The notes: generated by a model from the letters alone, not told the origin. Counted from the stretch's first letter, positions 8,587 through 17,224 are shown. The stretch is 64,000 nt of DNA from Ignavibacteriota bacterium (GCA_020437545.1 JAGQWH010000001.1:32966-96965), one strand, 5' to 3'. Program-made: numbers and translations.

Positions 8587-9561
8587 ATGAAAAGACGAAA
8601 TCTGATCAAAGGTATAGGAGCATTCGGTATAGCCTCAATGCTTCCGTTCAAAAATACATTTGGAGCAATTGACAAAGCTGTAAAAGCCATTAGAAATGAA
8701 GGGCTTGAAGATTCCGCAGGATGCTGGCTGACTCCGGCAACCACTGAAGGACCTTATTATTTGAATGGTAATCTTGTAAGAATGGATATTACCGAAGGCA
8801 GACCGGGATTGGCTTTGAGAATGAATATCAATGTAATAGATGCCCAGTGTAACCCGATCCCAAATGTTTTAGTTGATGTCTGGCATTGTGACATTAACGG
8901 GGATTATTCGGGATACAATGCTTTTGTTGGTCAGACTTTCATGAGAGGAACTCAGATCACCGATGCAACCGGTACTGTTTTTTTTGATACTGTCTATCCG
9001 GGCTGGTATCCGGGAAGAGCAACACATATTCATTTTAAGGTTCGTCTGAATTCTTTTACTTATGTTACTTCACAGTTTTGTTTTCCTGATTCACTTAACA
9101 ATATAATTTATGCAACTCCTCTTTATTCAGGCAGAGGACCGAATCCTACTACTAATGCAGCAGACGGAGTATTTCATAATTCAAATCCTCAGTATCTTGT
9201 CATGAATGCAGTGCCGAACGGTACCGGCGGATATGACGGGAATTATACTATCGGTATTGATGTGCCGACCGGAATAAATGATCCTGTCGAAGAAGCAAAC
9301 GGATATTCTTTATCTCAGAATTATCCCAATCCTTTTAATCCGTCTACAAAAATAAAGTATGTGCTCCCCGTAAATTCAAAAGTAAAAATAACTGTCTATG
9401 ACGGTTTCGGCAAAGAGGTAATGGTATTGATTGATAAAAATCAAAATGCAGGTATTCATGAAATAAATTTTATTGGAGAGAATTTAAGCAGCGGGTATTA
9501 TTTCTATAAACTCGAAGCAGGTGAGTTTATACAGACGAAAGAAATGCTTCTGCTGAAGTAA
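8587..9561 (+). CDS. Secreted intradiol ring-cleavage dioxygenase-like protein with C-terminal sorting tail
   Basis: This is a protocatechuate/catechol dioxygenase-fold protein of 324 residues. The iron ligands expected for the family can be placed at Y107 or Y110, Y141, H147 and H149 (WYPGRATHIHF). The segments GPYYLNG and VLVDVWHCD are also typical. Residues 1-26 have a twin-arginine-like leader (KRRNLIKGIGAFG). The last 90 residues carry NYPNPFNPSTKIKY and an immunoglobulin-like end, the sorting tail found on secreted proteins of this lineage. It starts 17 bp after the channel stop. Substrate is unknown; extracytoplasmic members of this family do not necessarily act on catechol. Confidence 0.87.
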   Translation: MKRRNLIKGIGAFGIASMLPFKNTFGAIDKAVKAIRNEGLEDSAGCWLTPATTEGPYYLNGNLVRMDITEGRPGLALRMNINVIDAQCNPIPNVLVDVWHCDINGDYSGYNAFVGQTFMRGTQITDATGTVFFDTVYPGWYPGRATHIHFKVRLNSFTYVTSQFCFPDSLNNIIYATPLYSGRGPNPTTNAADGVFHNSNPQYLVMNAVPNGTGGYDGNYTIGIDVPTGINDPVEEANGYSLSQNYPNPFNPSTKIKYVLPVNSKVKITVYDGFGKEVMVLIDKNQNAGIHEINFIGENLSSGYYFYKLEAGEFIQTKEMLLLK

Positions 9562-9586
9562 GTCTATGAGTTGGAATGAGTTTGTA

Positions 9587-9625
9587 TGAACTATGATTTG
9601 GAATGACCTGGAATGAAAACTATGA
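9587..9625 (+). repeat. Left copy of an inverted repeat that brackets the GxxExxY gene
   Basis: The 39-bp stretch begins TGAACTATGATTTG and ends AACTATGA. The reverse complement of 10207-10244 begins with the same 14 bp and ends CACTATGA, with one gap and several changes between. It lies just after the dioxygenase stop, in a zone of short GGAATGA repeats. Confidence 0.7.
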
Positions 9626-9712
9626 TAGTATTTAAACTATTCCGCCTCCGCGGATTGAAATGAATTAAATGAAAACTATAAGATTTTCGAGTTTTATGTT
9701 TTTTAAATCGAA

Positions 9713-10132
9713 TTACTTATAATAGTCATGCCTTTTCAGTTGTTTTTCATTTTTCATGACTCTTTTGAATTGTAGTTTTTTCGATCCGAAATTTATTAAC
9801 AACCCTACTTCAAGTTTAAATGCTTCGAGATAGTTAATAGCCTGAGCAAGATGAACATCATCGAGATTAATGATTGCTTTTAATTCAACCGACACTTTTT
9901 CTTCTGCAAAAAAATCTACACGTCTGTTACCAATAGGTTTTTCCATATCTTTATAATAAATGTCCATCTCCAGTTCTCTTTCAAATTCCAAACCTTCCAG
10001 TGAAAATTCATAAGCTAAAGCTCTCTGATAAATCACTTCCTGAAAACCATTTCCGAGGTAATTGTGAACTGCATAAGCGCATTTAATAATTCGACCGGTA
10101 AGTTCTGAGTATTTATATTCTTCCTTTATCAT
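9713..10132 (-). CDS. GxxExxY family protein (PD-(D/E)XK nuclease-like)
   Basis: The 139-residue protein contains the family signature GNGFQEVIYQRAL (GxxExxY) near residue 26. The segments VDFFAEEKVSVELKAI and GLLINFGSKKLQFKR are typical of this widespread, uncharacterised family, which is thought from remote similarity to have a restriction-endonuclease-like fold. The D-x(n)-E-x-K arrangement (VDFF..VELKA) is consistent with that. Related repeats occur on both sides in opposite orientation, so it may be a small mobile cassette. Catalytic activity has not been shown by anything visible here. Confidence 0.82.
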   Translation of the reverse strand: MIKEEYKYSELTGRIIKCAYAVHNYLGNGFQEVIYQRALAYEFSLEGLEFERELEMDIYYKDMEKPIGNRRVDFFAEEKVSVELKAIINLDDVHLAQAINYLEAFKLEVGLLINFGSKKLQFKRVMKNEKQLKRHDYYK

Positions 10133-10163
10133 TAATCAACTCCTTTTTAGTTTTAAATTAAAC

Positions 10164-10194
10164 TCATAGTGTTCATTTAAATCATTACAAATCA
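10164..10194 (-). repeat. Direct repeat, copy 1 of 2, upstream of the GxxExxY gene
   Basis: A 31-bp sequence starting TCATAGTGTTCATTTAAATC is repeated exactly at 10207-10237, 43 bp further on. Both copies are related, inverted, to 9587-9625. Confidence 0.85.
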
Positions 10195-10206
10195 AAGTGC
10201 AGACAG

Positions 10207-10244
10207 TCATAGTGTTCATTTAAATCATTACAAATCATAGTTCA
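10207..10244 (-). repeat. Direct repeat, copy 2 of 2, and right arm of the flanking inverted repeat
   Basis: The first 31 bp match 10164-10194 exactly. Over 38 bp its reverse complement aligns with 9587-9625 with one gap, so the GxxExxY gene lies between inverted copies. Confidence 0.75.
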
Positions 10245-10280
10245 AACTATCTCATTGCAATCATTCCAATTCCCTGTCGG

Positions 10281-11807
10281 TCAGACCCAGCTCGTCCTGT
10301 CCAGACTCCTGTACTGTATCGCCTCGCTGATATGCGCCGTTGAAATTTTATCCTCGCCCGACAGATCCGCTATCGTCCGGCTGACCTTCAGTATCCTGTC
10401 ATAAGCCCTTGCCGAAAGTCCGAGTTTGGTAATTGCAGTCTTCATCAGATTCTCACAGTCTGAATCTATCTTACAATACTCCTTGATCTCCTTGCTTGTC
10501 ATGTTGGAGTTAGAGTATATTCCGGCTCTTTCTTTAAATCTCAATGTCTGTATATCTCTCGCCCTGATGACTCTTTCCCTGACTTTTTCAGATCTTTCAT
10601 TTTCCGTTTTACTGGAAAGCTCCTGATACTTTACGGGATTTACGTGAATGTGAAGATCGATCCTGTCGAGAATCGGACCGGAGATTTTGGATAGAAATTT
10701 TTGTACATCAAAATCCGAATACATTGATGCTTCTTTCTGTGAACCGGCAGGCGTCGGATTCATTGCAGCTACGAGCATGAAATTACACGGATACATGACA
10801 GATATCTTCGAGCGGGATATTGTTACTACCCTGTCTTCCAGCGGCTGCCGCATTACTTCGAGAACATTCTTTTTGAATTCTGTAAGTTCATCTAAAAATA
10901 AAACACCGTTATGTGAAAATGATATCTCACCCGGTTTTGCATTCGGTCCGCCTCCGACAAGCGAAACGTCACTTGCTGTATGATGCGGAGAGCGGAAAGG
11001 TCTTGTTGAGATTATTGCCGAACTGTTGTGCAGTATCCCGGCAATAGAATGAATTTTTGTAGTCTCAAGCGCTTCGTCAAGTGTCAGCGGCGGAAGGATG
11101 GTCGGAAGTCTTTTCGCAAGCATTGTCTTTCCCGAGCCGGGGAGCCCGATCATAATTATATTATGCGAACCTGCTGCGGCGACTTCCATAGCCCGCTTAA
11201 CTTCTGCCTGTCCTTTTACATCTGCAAAATCCACGAGATAATTCTGATCCTGTGAGAACATTTTTTTAACATCCACTTTGAATGGCTGGGGACAGATCTC
11301 GTCATTTAAAAAATCTATGACCTCCATCAGAGTCTCAAACGGCATTACTTCGAGTTCCTCTACGATCGCTGCTTCTTTGGCATTATCAAGCGGCAGGATA
11401 ATTCCTTTGAAATTATTCTTCTTTGCTTCGAGTGCAATTGGCAGAACGCCTGATACAGGACGCAGCTTTCCGTCGAGTGAGAGTTCGCCTGTAAATACAT
11501 AGTCTTTTACTTTCACAGGGGATGCCTGTGATGTTTCACACAGAATGCCAATGGCAATAGGAAGATCAAATCCCGAACCTTCTTTTCTTACGTCAGCAGG
11601 TGCGAGATTAACAGTGTATCTTCTTGAGGGAAAATGGAAAAGTGAATTCTTAATTGCGGCTGCTACTCTGTCTCTTGATTCTTTTACGGCGCTGTCGGGG
11701 AGTCCGACAATAGAAAAAGTAAAAAGACCTTTCTCAATGTGTGTTTCTTCTCTGATTATATATGCATCAACGCCGTAAGTTGAAGCCGTAAATACTTCAG
11801 TTATCAT
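10281..11807 (-). CDS. comM: ComM/YifB family AAA+ ATPase
   Basis: The 508-residue protein has the full ComM layout: an N-terminal Lon-protease-like S5 fold (about 20-170, with GLPDSAVKESRDRV), a magnesium-chelatase-type AAA+ domain with Walker A GLPGSGKT (221-228) and Walker B VLFLDEL, and a C-terminal helical domain ending SARAYDRILKVSRTIADL. In naturally transformable bacteria ComM is a hexameric helicase that drives branch migration during integration of incoming DNA. That role fits the ComEA-like gene at 19.3 kb, although the family is also common in bacteria not known to be transformable. Confidence 0.93.
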   Translation of the reverse strand: MITEVFTASTYGVDAYIIREETHIEKGLFTFSIVGLPDSAVKESRDRVAAAIKNSLFHFPSRRYTVNLAPADVRKEGSGFDLPIAIGILCETSQASPVKVKDYVFTGELSLDGKLRPVSGVLPIALEAKKNNFKGIILPLDNAKEAAIVEELEVMPFETLMEVIDFLNDEICPQPFKVDVKKMFSQDQNYLVDFADVKGQAEVKRAMEVAAAGSHNIIMIGLPGSGKTMLAKRLPTILPPLTLDEALETTKIHSIAGILHNSSAIISTRPFRSPHHTASDVSLVGGGPNAKPGEISFSHNGVLFLDELTEFKKNVLEVMRQPLEDRVVTISRSKISVMYPCNFMLVAAMNPTPAGSQKEASMYSDFDVQKFLSKISGPILDRIDLHIHVNPVKYQELSSKTENERSEKVRERVIRARDIQTLRFKERAGIYSNSNMTSKEIKEYCKIDSDCENLMKTAITKLGLSARAYDRILKVSRTIADLSGEDKISTAHISEAIQYRSLDRTSWV

Positions 11808-11867
11808 GGTTTATCGTGTTTGATTATCAAAAAGTCGTATTGAATATAAATCTAAATCGGGATCAGA

Positions 11868-13229
11868 TCAGTTTTTCTTTTTAAACACAAGTTCGATCGG
11901 CACACCTGTAAAACCAAACTTCTCCCTTAATTTTTTTTCAAGAAATCTTTTGTAATTGCTTTCTATCCCGTCGGGATCATTTGCAAAGAATGCAAATACA
12001 GGCGGAGATGATCTGAGCTGAGTAATATAATTTATCTTAATCTCTTTTCCTCTTTGCGACTGAGGCGGTTTGAGTCTTATTTCATTTAGAAGAGCTTCAT
12101 TAAGTTCACTCGTCTTGATCTTTCGAGCTCTCTCATTATAAATAATTTTTGCTTCTTCGACCACTTTGTGAATTCTCTGTTTTGTAAGCGCTGAAATAAA
12201 TATGAATTTCAGATAAGTATAACTTTTAAGATGTTCGGTAATTTTCTTTTCCACCTTCTTAGCTGTGTTAGAATCTTTCTCAACGAGATCCCACTTATTT
12301 ATAACTATGAGGAGTCCTTTTTTTAACTGTACTACATCATTGATTATCTTTACATCCTGATTATCGAGTTTGAAAGTTGCAAGATCGATATCTGATGATT
12401 TACTCAGCTCTTCGAGCAGATCAGATGCATCAATGACAAGAATGGCTACATTACATCTTTCGATAGCTTTGTATGTTCTGATAGCTGAATAAAACTCAAG
12501 CGATTCCTTCACCTTTGTTTTCCTTCTAAGCCCGGCTGTGTCAATGAGAATGATCTCATCTCCGTGATGTTTCAGAGTCGAATCTATTGAATCTCTAGTC
12601 GTTCCGGGGATCTCGGTAACAATATTTCTTTCTTCATTGAGTAATGCATTTGCAATGGAAGACTTACCGGCATTTGGCTTTCCGATTATTGCAAACTTTA
12701 TCCTGTTATCTTCTTTATCCTCATCTGCGGGTTTAAAGTCCTTTGTGATCTCATCCAGCAGATCGCCGGAATTATATCCGTTGATAGCCGAGAGGGGAAA
12801 AGGTTCGCCGAGTCCGAGTGAATAAAACTCCAGTACGTTTGGTTCTTTCTCAACGACGTCAACTTTATTGGCAATAAGAATTATCTTTTTTTCTTTTGAA
12901 TATTTCCTGAGCATATTACCAATCTCCATATCGATCGGATGAATACCGTTCTTTGCATCGACTACGAATAAAATTTCATCGGCTTCTTCAATTGACATTT
13001 TCACCTGAGTCCGGATCGCCTGCTCGAATCTCTCTTCTGAATCCGGCACGAATCCGCCTGTATCAATGAGAAAAAACTTTTTATTCTGCCATTCCACTTC
13101 ACCGTAATTCCTGTCTCGCGTGACGCCGCTTGTTTCGTGAACTATCGCTGTCTGCCCGCCGACCATCCGGTTAAAAAGCGTTGATTTCCCTACATTAGGT
13201 CTGCCTACTATTGTTACTATATTTTCCAT
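11868..13229 (-). CDS. der: Ribosome biogenesis GTPase Der (EngA)
   Basis: The 453-residue protein has two tandem GTPase domains with P-loops GRPNVGKST (9-17) and GKPNAGKSS (near 183), matching DTGG/DTAG G3 motifs, NKVD/NKWD G4 motifs, and a C-terminal KH-like domain ending GFTGVPIELVFKKKN. Der is an essential GTPase that helps assemble the 50S ribosomal subunit. It is 60 bp upstream of comM on the same strand and divergent from the 13.4 kb operon. Confidence 0.96.
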   Translation of the reverse strand: MENIVTIVGRPNVGKSTLFNRMVGGQTAIVHETSGVTRDRNYGEVEWQNKKFFLIDTGGFVPDSEERFEQAIRTQVKMSIEEADEILFVVDAKNGIHPIDMEIGNMLRKYSKEKKIILIANKVDVVEKEPNVLEFYSLGLGEPFPLSAINGYNSGDLLDEITKDFKPADEDKEDNRIKFAIIGKPNAGKSSIANALLNEERNIVTEIPGTTRDSIDSTLKHHGDEIILIDTAGLRRKTKVKESLEFYSAIRTYKAIERCNVAILVIDASDLLEELSKSSDIDLATFKLDNQDVKIINDVVQLKKGLLIVINKWDLVEKDSNTAKKVEKKITEHLKSYTYLKFIFISALTKQRIHKVVEEAKIIYNERARKIKTSELNEALLNEIRLKPPQSQRGKEIKINYITQLRSSPPVFAFFANDPDGIESNYKRFLEKKLREKFGFTGVPIELVFKKKN

Positions 13230-13458
13230 TAATGCTGCTGTTATTTTACTTTATGATATGAGTTAAATGGATTATTCTGTCCCATAAAACCTGTTTAACT
13301 TAAATAAATTATTCCGATTTTCCTAATTGTAAATTTTTCGATTTGTGAAATAACAATATCAGTAAAATATTTTCTTTTTTTATTATGTCAGATTATTTAT
13401 TGGAAAAAAAATCATTTATTACTATATTAACAAATTCATAAACTTAAATTATTTTGTT

Positions 13459-13977
13459 ATGTCAAATCCAATCTTAGAACCTTTCGAAGGAATTTCACTT
13501 GAACAGTGGGCAGCCGTAAACGCTAAAATGGCATCGGGTACTGCCGTCGAAGAAGCAATTAAAGACTTAGGCATAGATATGCCGAAGTGGGACCGCGTAA
13601 ATGCTGAATGGCTTTCAAGAATGAAAAATGATACTTCATTTACCATTTCAACAAAATACGCAGCTGCATTCAACACTACTGCAACCGGAAATCTCGGAAG
13701 CGGGGCAGGAATCTCTGCTGACTCAATTCCTTTTGAAAAATATGTTGAATCAATGGTGGCTCAGGATGTTCTTGGTAAACAAGGCAGAGATGCACAGGAT
13801 GTTTTAAAAGACTTCGGAATGACAGTAGCAGATTACTCAAATGTGAGCTCCTACTGGACAGGTAAAATGATGTCCGACTTTTCACTTGCCGGAAAGATGG
13901 CTCAGCTTGATGCCGAGTTCAGAAAGAAATATGAGAGCATGAAAGGCGAAGGTTCTCACGGAGATCTTGAGTTTTAA
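13459..13977 (+). CDS. Conserved hypothetical protein with internal duplication (DUF6620-like)
   Basis: I do not know the function of this 172-residue protein; the resemblance to DUF6620 is from memory and is tentative. No signal peptide or membrane segment is seen. The sequence looks like two copies of one helical unit. Residues about 10-70 contain AVEEAIKDLGIDMPKWDRVNAEW, here shown as AVEEAIKDLGI then MPKWDRVNAEW. Residues about 88-160 contain DAQDVLKDFGM then VADYSNVSSYW, each followed by a methionine/aspartate-rich helix. It starts a three-gene run with two zinc-ribbon proteins; gaps are 23 and 9 bp. The upstream 229 bp, shared with der in the opposite direction, is very AT-rich and should hold the promoter. 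Confidence 0.72.
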   Translation: MSNPILEPFEGISLEQWAAVNAKMASGTAVEEAIKDLGIDMPKWDRVNAEWLSRMKNDTSFTISTKYAAAFNTTATGNLGSGAGISADSIPFEKYVESMVAQDVLGKQGRDAQDVLKDFGMTVADYSNVSSYWTGKMMSDFSLAGKMAQLDAEFRKKYESMKGEGSHGDLEF

Positions 13978-14000
13978 GAATATTCTAATTTGTTAAGTCT

Positions 14001-14501
14001 ATGAATTCTAACATTACCGAATTCAATTCTGAAACTGACAAAGCATTTCAGACTGCCTGGCATTCTGCGAAAGGCGGTGATGATAATTGGTACGGTTTTC
14101 TGAAATCTTACGAAGCTGTCCCGCTTACTATTGAAGAAAAGGAAATGCTTCTTAATTCAGAAATGAAAATTGCAAAAGGAGCTTTTCCGATCGAACTCAG
14201 AAGAGTCTATGAAAAGATTGTAGAAAAACATTCTGCAAAAAATGATGCCGAACTTAATAACATCTTAGCATCATTCAATATTGAATCCAAAGTAAAAGAA
14301 TATTATCAGAAGATAAAACCTTTTTCGGGAATGAATGACATATTCAGCAATGCTTCGACTACCATGAACAAGTATTCAGAAGGTCTCCAAAAAGAAAAGC
14401 ACCATACATTTAAATGCAAAAACTGCGGCGCTCCGAGACTTGAGGAAATGCAGTATGACAATTGTCTTTTCTGCGGAAGCGTACTTTTTGAAACTAAATA
14501 A
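14001..14501 (+). CDS. Hypothetical protein with C-terminal zinc ribbon
   Basis: The 166-residue soluble protein is mostly charged helix and ends in a four-cysteine zinc ribbon: C139-x2-C142 and C155-x2-C158 (CKNCG and CLFCG). No known catalytic motif is visible. It is the middle gene of the 13.4-15.3 kb operon, 23 bp after the first gene and 9 bp before the third. The arrangement suggests that the three proteins work together, but I do not recognise the family. Confidence 0.72.
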   Translation: MNSNITEFNSETDKAFQTAWHSAKGGDDNWYGFLKSYEAVPLTIEEKEMLLNSEMKIAKGAFPIELRRVYEKIVEKHSAKNDAELNNILASFNIESKVKEYYQKIKPFSGMNDIFSNASTTMNKYSEGLQKEKHHTFKCKNCGAPRLEEMQYDNCLFCGSVLFETK

Positions 14502-14510
14502 ATCATATCT

Positions 14511-15272
14511 ATGCTTTCCAAACTATTCGGCGGTAAAGGAGCGGATTCATCTGAATTTCAGAAGCTCGTTGAAAGGTGGGATTCTTTTCTTTCAAAAATA
14601 CAAACACGGTTTCATGAGGTCATTCAGCAGTCGGAAGAACCTCTTAACGGCGTCATAGAAAATCTTCAGTATGACAATGTCATAATTCACAACATCAAGA
14701 ACGGTCTGCATGACCAGGCAGTCACTCAGCTTTCCGGAAAGACCGATGAGGGTTGGGAAAAAATGAAACTGGAAATGAGTAAACTCGGTGTCTCATGGGA
14801 TCTCATAACTCAGCAGCACAAAAAAGCGGATGAAATGAAATACCAGCTTGCAGAGGAATTTCAAAAGTTTGAAGTCAGGATCTATGCTGATGCAGCAAGA
14901 AAGATTCTCGATAATGTGAAAAAGCATATTGATATGAACAAGCTTCACTCCTGCACACAGTGTGCAGCCGAGCTCCCGATCAGGATCTATTCTTTCATGG
15001 CTGTTAACATAAAATGTGAAAGCTGCGGATCGGTGAATACATATCAGCCGGATGACAGGATCAGAGCGCTTGAATATTATGTGCTGAATCATCTTGCCGA
15101 AGAGCATGCGTTTCCCGCCAAACTCAAAGCCAAAACCGATAAAAATGCACAGAAAGAATATTATCAGTTGTACTACGGATATCTGATAGATAATATTCCC
15201 GATAAGAAAGAGTATTATGAAAGGGATATGAACGAAAGGATAAACAATCCAATGTTCAGCGTTGGATTTTAA
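14511..15272 (+). CDS. Hypothetical coiled protein with central zinc ribbon
   Basis: The 253-residue protein has a long helical N-terminal half (about 10-140), then a four-cysteine ribbon at C148/C151 and C169/C172 (SCTQCA and KCESCGS), then a helical tail rich in tyrosine and lysine. There is no signal peptide. It is the last gene of the operon that starts at 13459, and a hairpin with a T-run (15336-15357) follows. The ribbon is related in spacing to that of the preceding protein, so the two may share a partner or a nucleic acid target. The function is unknown. Confidence 0.72.
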   Translation: MLSKLFGGKGADSSEFQKLVERWDSFLSKIQTRFHEVIQQSEEPLNGVIENLQYDNVIIHNIKNGLHDQAVTQLSGKTDEGWEKMKLEMSKLGVSWDLITQQHKKADEMKYQLAEEFQKFEVRIYADAARKILDNVKKHIDMNKLHSCTQCAAELPIRIYSFMAVNIKCESCGSVNTYQPDDRIRALEYYVLNHLAEEHAFPAKLKAKTDKNAQKEYYQLYYGYLIDNIPDKKEYYERDMNERINNPMFSVGF

Positions 15273-15302
15273 AATTAAAAATTCCATTCTCTCTGTTAAC
15301 TC

Positions 15303-15326
15303 GTTCCCAAACTCCGGTTTGGGAAC
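15303..15326 (+). repeat. Hairpin repeat GTTCCCAAAC / GTTTGGGAAC with TCCG loop
   Basis: A perfect 10-bp stem closes a four-base TCCG loop with a C-G closing pair, which in RNA from this strand fits the UNCG tetraloop class. Related arms recur at 15533, 15679 and 15773. Confidence 0.85.
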
Positions 15327-15335
15327 GCACTTGCG

Positions 15336-15357
15336 AATGAAACTCTGTTTCATTTTT
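15336..15357 (+). terminator. Intrinsic terminator candidate after the zinc-ribbon operon
   Basis: Arms AATGAAAC and GTTTCATT pair perfectly over 8 bp around a TCT loop and are followed by TTTC. The stem is AT-rich, so its strength is moderate, but the place, 64 bp after the operon's last stop, is right. Confidence 0.6.
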
Positions 15358-15532
15358 CTATAACTCATTTTATTAATATTATTTTAAAAAAGACTTGTAA
15401 CAAAACCGGACCATTGAAGATACAGTTCGGCAGTTTCATGTACTCTTGGTATAAAAGGAGAACTGGAATTTGATAAGCTTGAATAAAACTAATTACATGT
15501 AAGAATTTAAGCGGAGCTTCTGGTTCAAGTGC

Positions 15533-15773
15533 GTTCCCAAACGGACAGGCTGTCCGAAAACGTTGACTTTGCCTCTAAGGCTCAAAGACTCCAAGATAAA
15601 AACCTTCAAAATGCTCTTCTTTGAGCCTTTGAGGCAGGTATATCTGAATTGTTTTCGGACAGTCTGGGAGTTTGGGAACGAGCATGAACTTTAAAAAATA
15701 ACTTCTTTCAGCCTTGGAGTCTTTGAGGCAGAGTAAATGGAATTGTTTTCGGACACTCCGGGGGTTTGGAAAC
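15533..15773. repeat. MITE-like element with GTTCCCAAAC / GTTTGGGAAC ends plus a partial second right end
   Basis: This covers most of the 591-bp gene-free gap at 15273-15863. The left end (15533-15561) reads GTTCCCAAAC, then a hairpin CGGACAG-G-CTGTCCG, then AAAAC. The right end (15651-15679) reads GTTTTCGGACAG and closes with GTTTGGGAAC. A second, diverged copy of the right half (CTTTGAGGCAG to GGTTTGGAAAC) lies at 15721-15773. No open frame is convincing inside. The rest of the gap shows no gene. Confidence 0.7.
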
Positions 15774-15863
15774 AAGCTTTTGAAGTAATTTCCGCAGACT
15801 TTTAATCAGTAAAGTATTGAATTACAGAACTATTAATAATATATTGTAAAAAAAAAGAGTAAT

Positions 15864-16277
15864 ATGAATCGAAATTTAACAGAGAATGAAATTTTAGAAG
15901 AGGTCGAAAAGGGTTCTTCTGAAATTGATAATAACAAACTCGATCTGATTGTAAATGATGAAGAAGAGATAAAGAAAAAATCTTCCAGGCTGGATAGTAA
16001 CAAATTCATGAAACTCATCAAACAATTGAAACTTGCTGTAAGTCTCATCAAAGATTTTAAAAATAAAGTGTACACTGATATTCCATGGAGGTCAATTGCC
16101 TTTTTAGGAGCAGCTGTTATTTATTTCATAAATCCATTCGATATGGTACCTGATATGCTTCCTGTATTTGGATTTGCAGATGATGCCGTTTTGTTTGCTT
16201 CAATATTCAAATCCATACAGTTCGATCTGGAGAAGTATGCCGAATGGAAAGGTCTTGATAGAAACGAATATTTTTAA
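15864..16277 (+). CDS. YkvA family (DUF1232) membrane-associated protein
   Basis: The 137-residue protein has a charged N-terminal half and a C-terminal DUF1232 domain with the typical hydrophobic hairpin FLGAAVIYFINPFDMVPDML followed by FGFADDAVLFA. DUF1232 proteins are small membrane-associated proteins of unknown function. The N-terminal 75 residues are rich in Glu, Lys and Asn and are predicted to be cytoplasmic. It is 49 bp upstream of the phosphoesterase gene on the same strand. Confidence 0.85.
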   Translation: MNRNLTENEILEEVEKGSSEIDNNKLDLIVNDEEEIKKKSSRLDSNKFMKLIKQLKLAVSLIKDFKNKVYTDIPWRSIAFLGAAVIYFINPFDMVPDMLPVFGFADDAVLFASIFKSIQFDLEKYAEWKGLDRNEYF

Positions 16278-16326
16278 TTTTCACAATTTTTATATTAATA
16301 TTAACTAATCAGAAAGCAAAAAATAC

Positions 16327-17124
16327 TTGCCCGAAAAAATCAAATTATTATTTATCGGTGACATTATCGGAGAGCCGGGATTTAATCTGACCAAGACTCT
16401 ATTACCTACCTATGTCACAAAACACAAGATCGATTTTGTAATTGCCAACGGAGAGAATATCACCGATGGTAAAGGCATTGTCGAAAAAGACGGAAAGAAA
16501 CTACTTGATCTGAATATAGACGTTCTCACCGGCGGAAATCACACAATGGATAAAATACAGGCTCATAAATATCTGAATGAGACGCCCAATGTACTCAGAC
16601 CGCAGAATTATCCGAGAGGAGCTTACGGTCACGGTTACGGGATATTTAAGATTCCAAACACAGAACTGAAGATTGCAATTATAAATCTTCAGGGAAGGGT
16701 TTTCATGAAAAGCATTGACTGCCCGTTCAGAGCGTTTGACTGGTTCTATGAAAAAGTTAAGTACGATACCAATATGGTGTTCGTTGATTTTCACGGCGAG
16801 GCAACCGCAGAGAAGATTGCATTCGGATGGTATGTAAACGGACGAGCTTCGGTTGTAGTCGGTACTCATACACACATACCTACTGCTGACAGCAGGATCC
16901 TCTCGGGCGGAACTGCTTACATTACTGATGTAGGCATGACAGGTTCATATGACTCGGTAATTGGAATGAAAAAAGAAGGCTCGATTAAAAGATTCATTTA
17001 TTCGACTCCTCAAAAATTTGAAGTGGCAGATGAAGATCTCAGATTCTCGGCCGTGCTTTGTGAAATAGACCAGCAGACCGGAAAAGCGACTTCAATAAAG
17101 AAGATCTTCTACCCGGAGTTTTAA
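16327..17124 (+). CDS. YmdB-like metallophosphoesterase (TIGR00282 family)
   Basis: The 265-residue protein matches the YmdB/TIGR00282 calcineurin-like phosphoesterases. Metal-binding motifs are GDIIGEPG at the N-terminus, NGENITDGKG, GGNHTMD, DFHGEATAEK and the final GTHTHIPTAD. In Bacillus, YmdB hydrolyses 2',3'-cyclic nucleotides and affects biofilm and motility choice; the same biochemistry is likely, the physiology is not known here. The start codon is TTG at 16327, because no ATG precedes the GDIIGE motif. Confidence 0.9.
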   Translation: MPEKIKLLFIGDIIGEPGFNLTKTLLPTYVTKHKIDFVIANGENITDGKGIVEKDGKKLLDLNIDVLTGGNHTMDKIQAHKYLNETPNVLRPQNYPRGAYGHGYGIFKIPNTELKIAIINLQGRVFMKSIDCPFRAFDWFYEKVKYDTNMVFVDFHGEATAEKIAFGWYVNGRASVVVGTHTHIPTADSRILSGGTAYITDVGMTGSYDSVIGMKKEGSIKRFIYSTPQKFEVADEDLRFSAVLCEIDQQTGKATSIKKIFYPEF

Positions 17125-17224
17125 CTATGAGCGTTTTAGTCTAAGATCTGGAATGAATTTAATGATTACTTTGATTGGTTTACAAATTGCTTCTGACCGA
17201 TAAGTTTTCTTTTCTTTTGTCATT

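Noticed and set aside
13676..15368. Minus-strand frames opposite the zinc-ribbon operon
   Set aside because: They are shadow frames; codon use and domain content are clear only on the plus strand.
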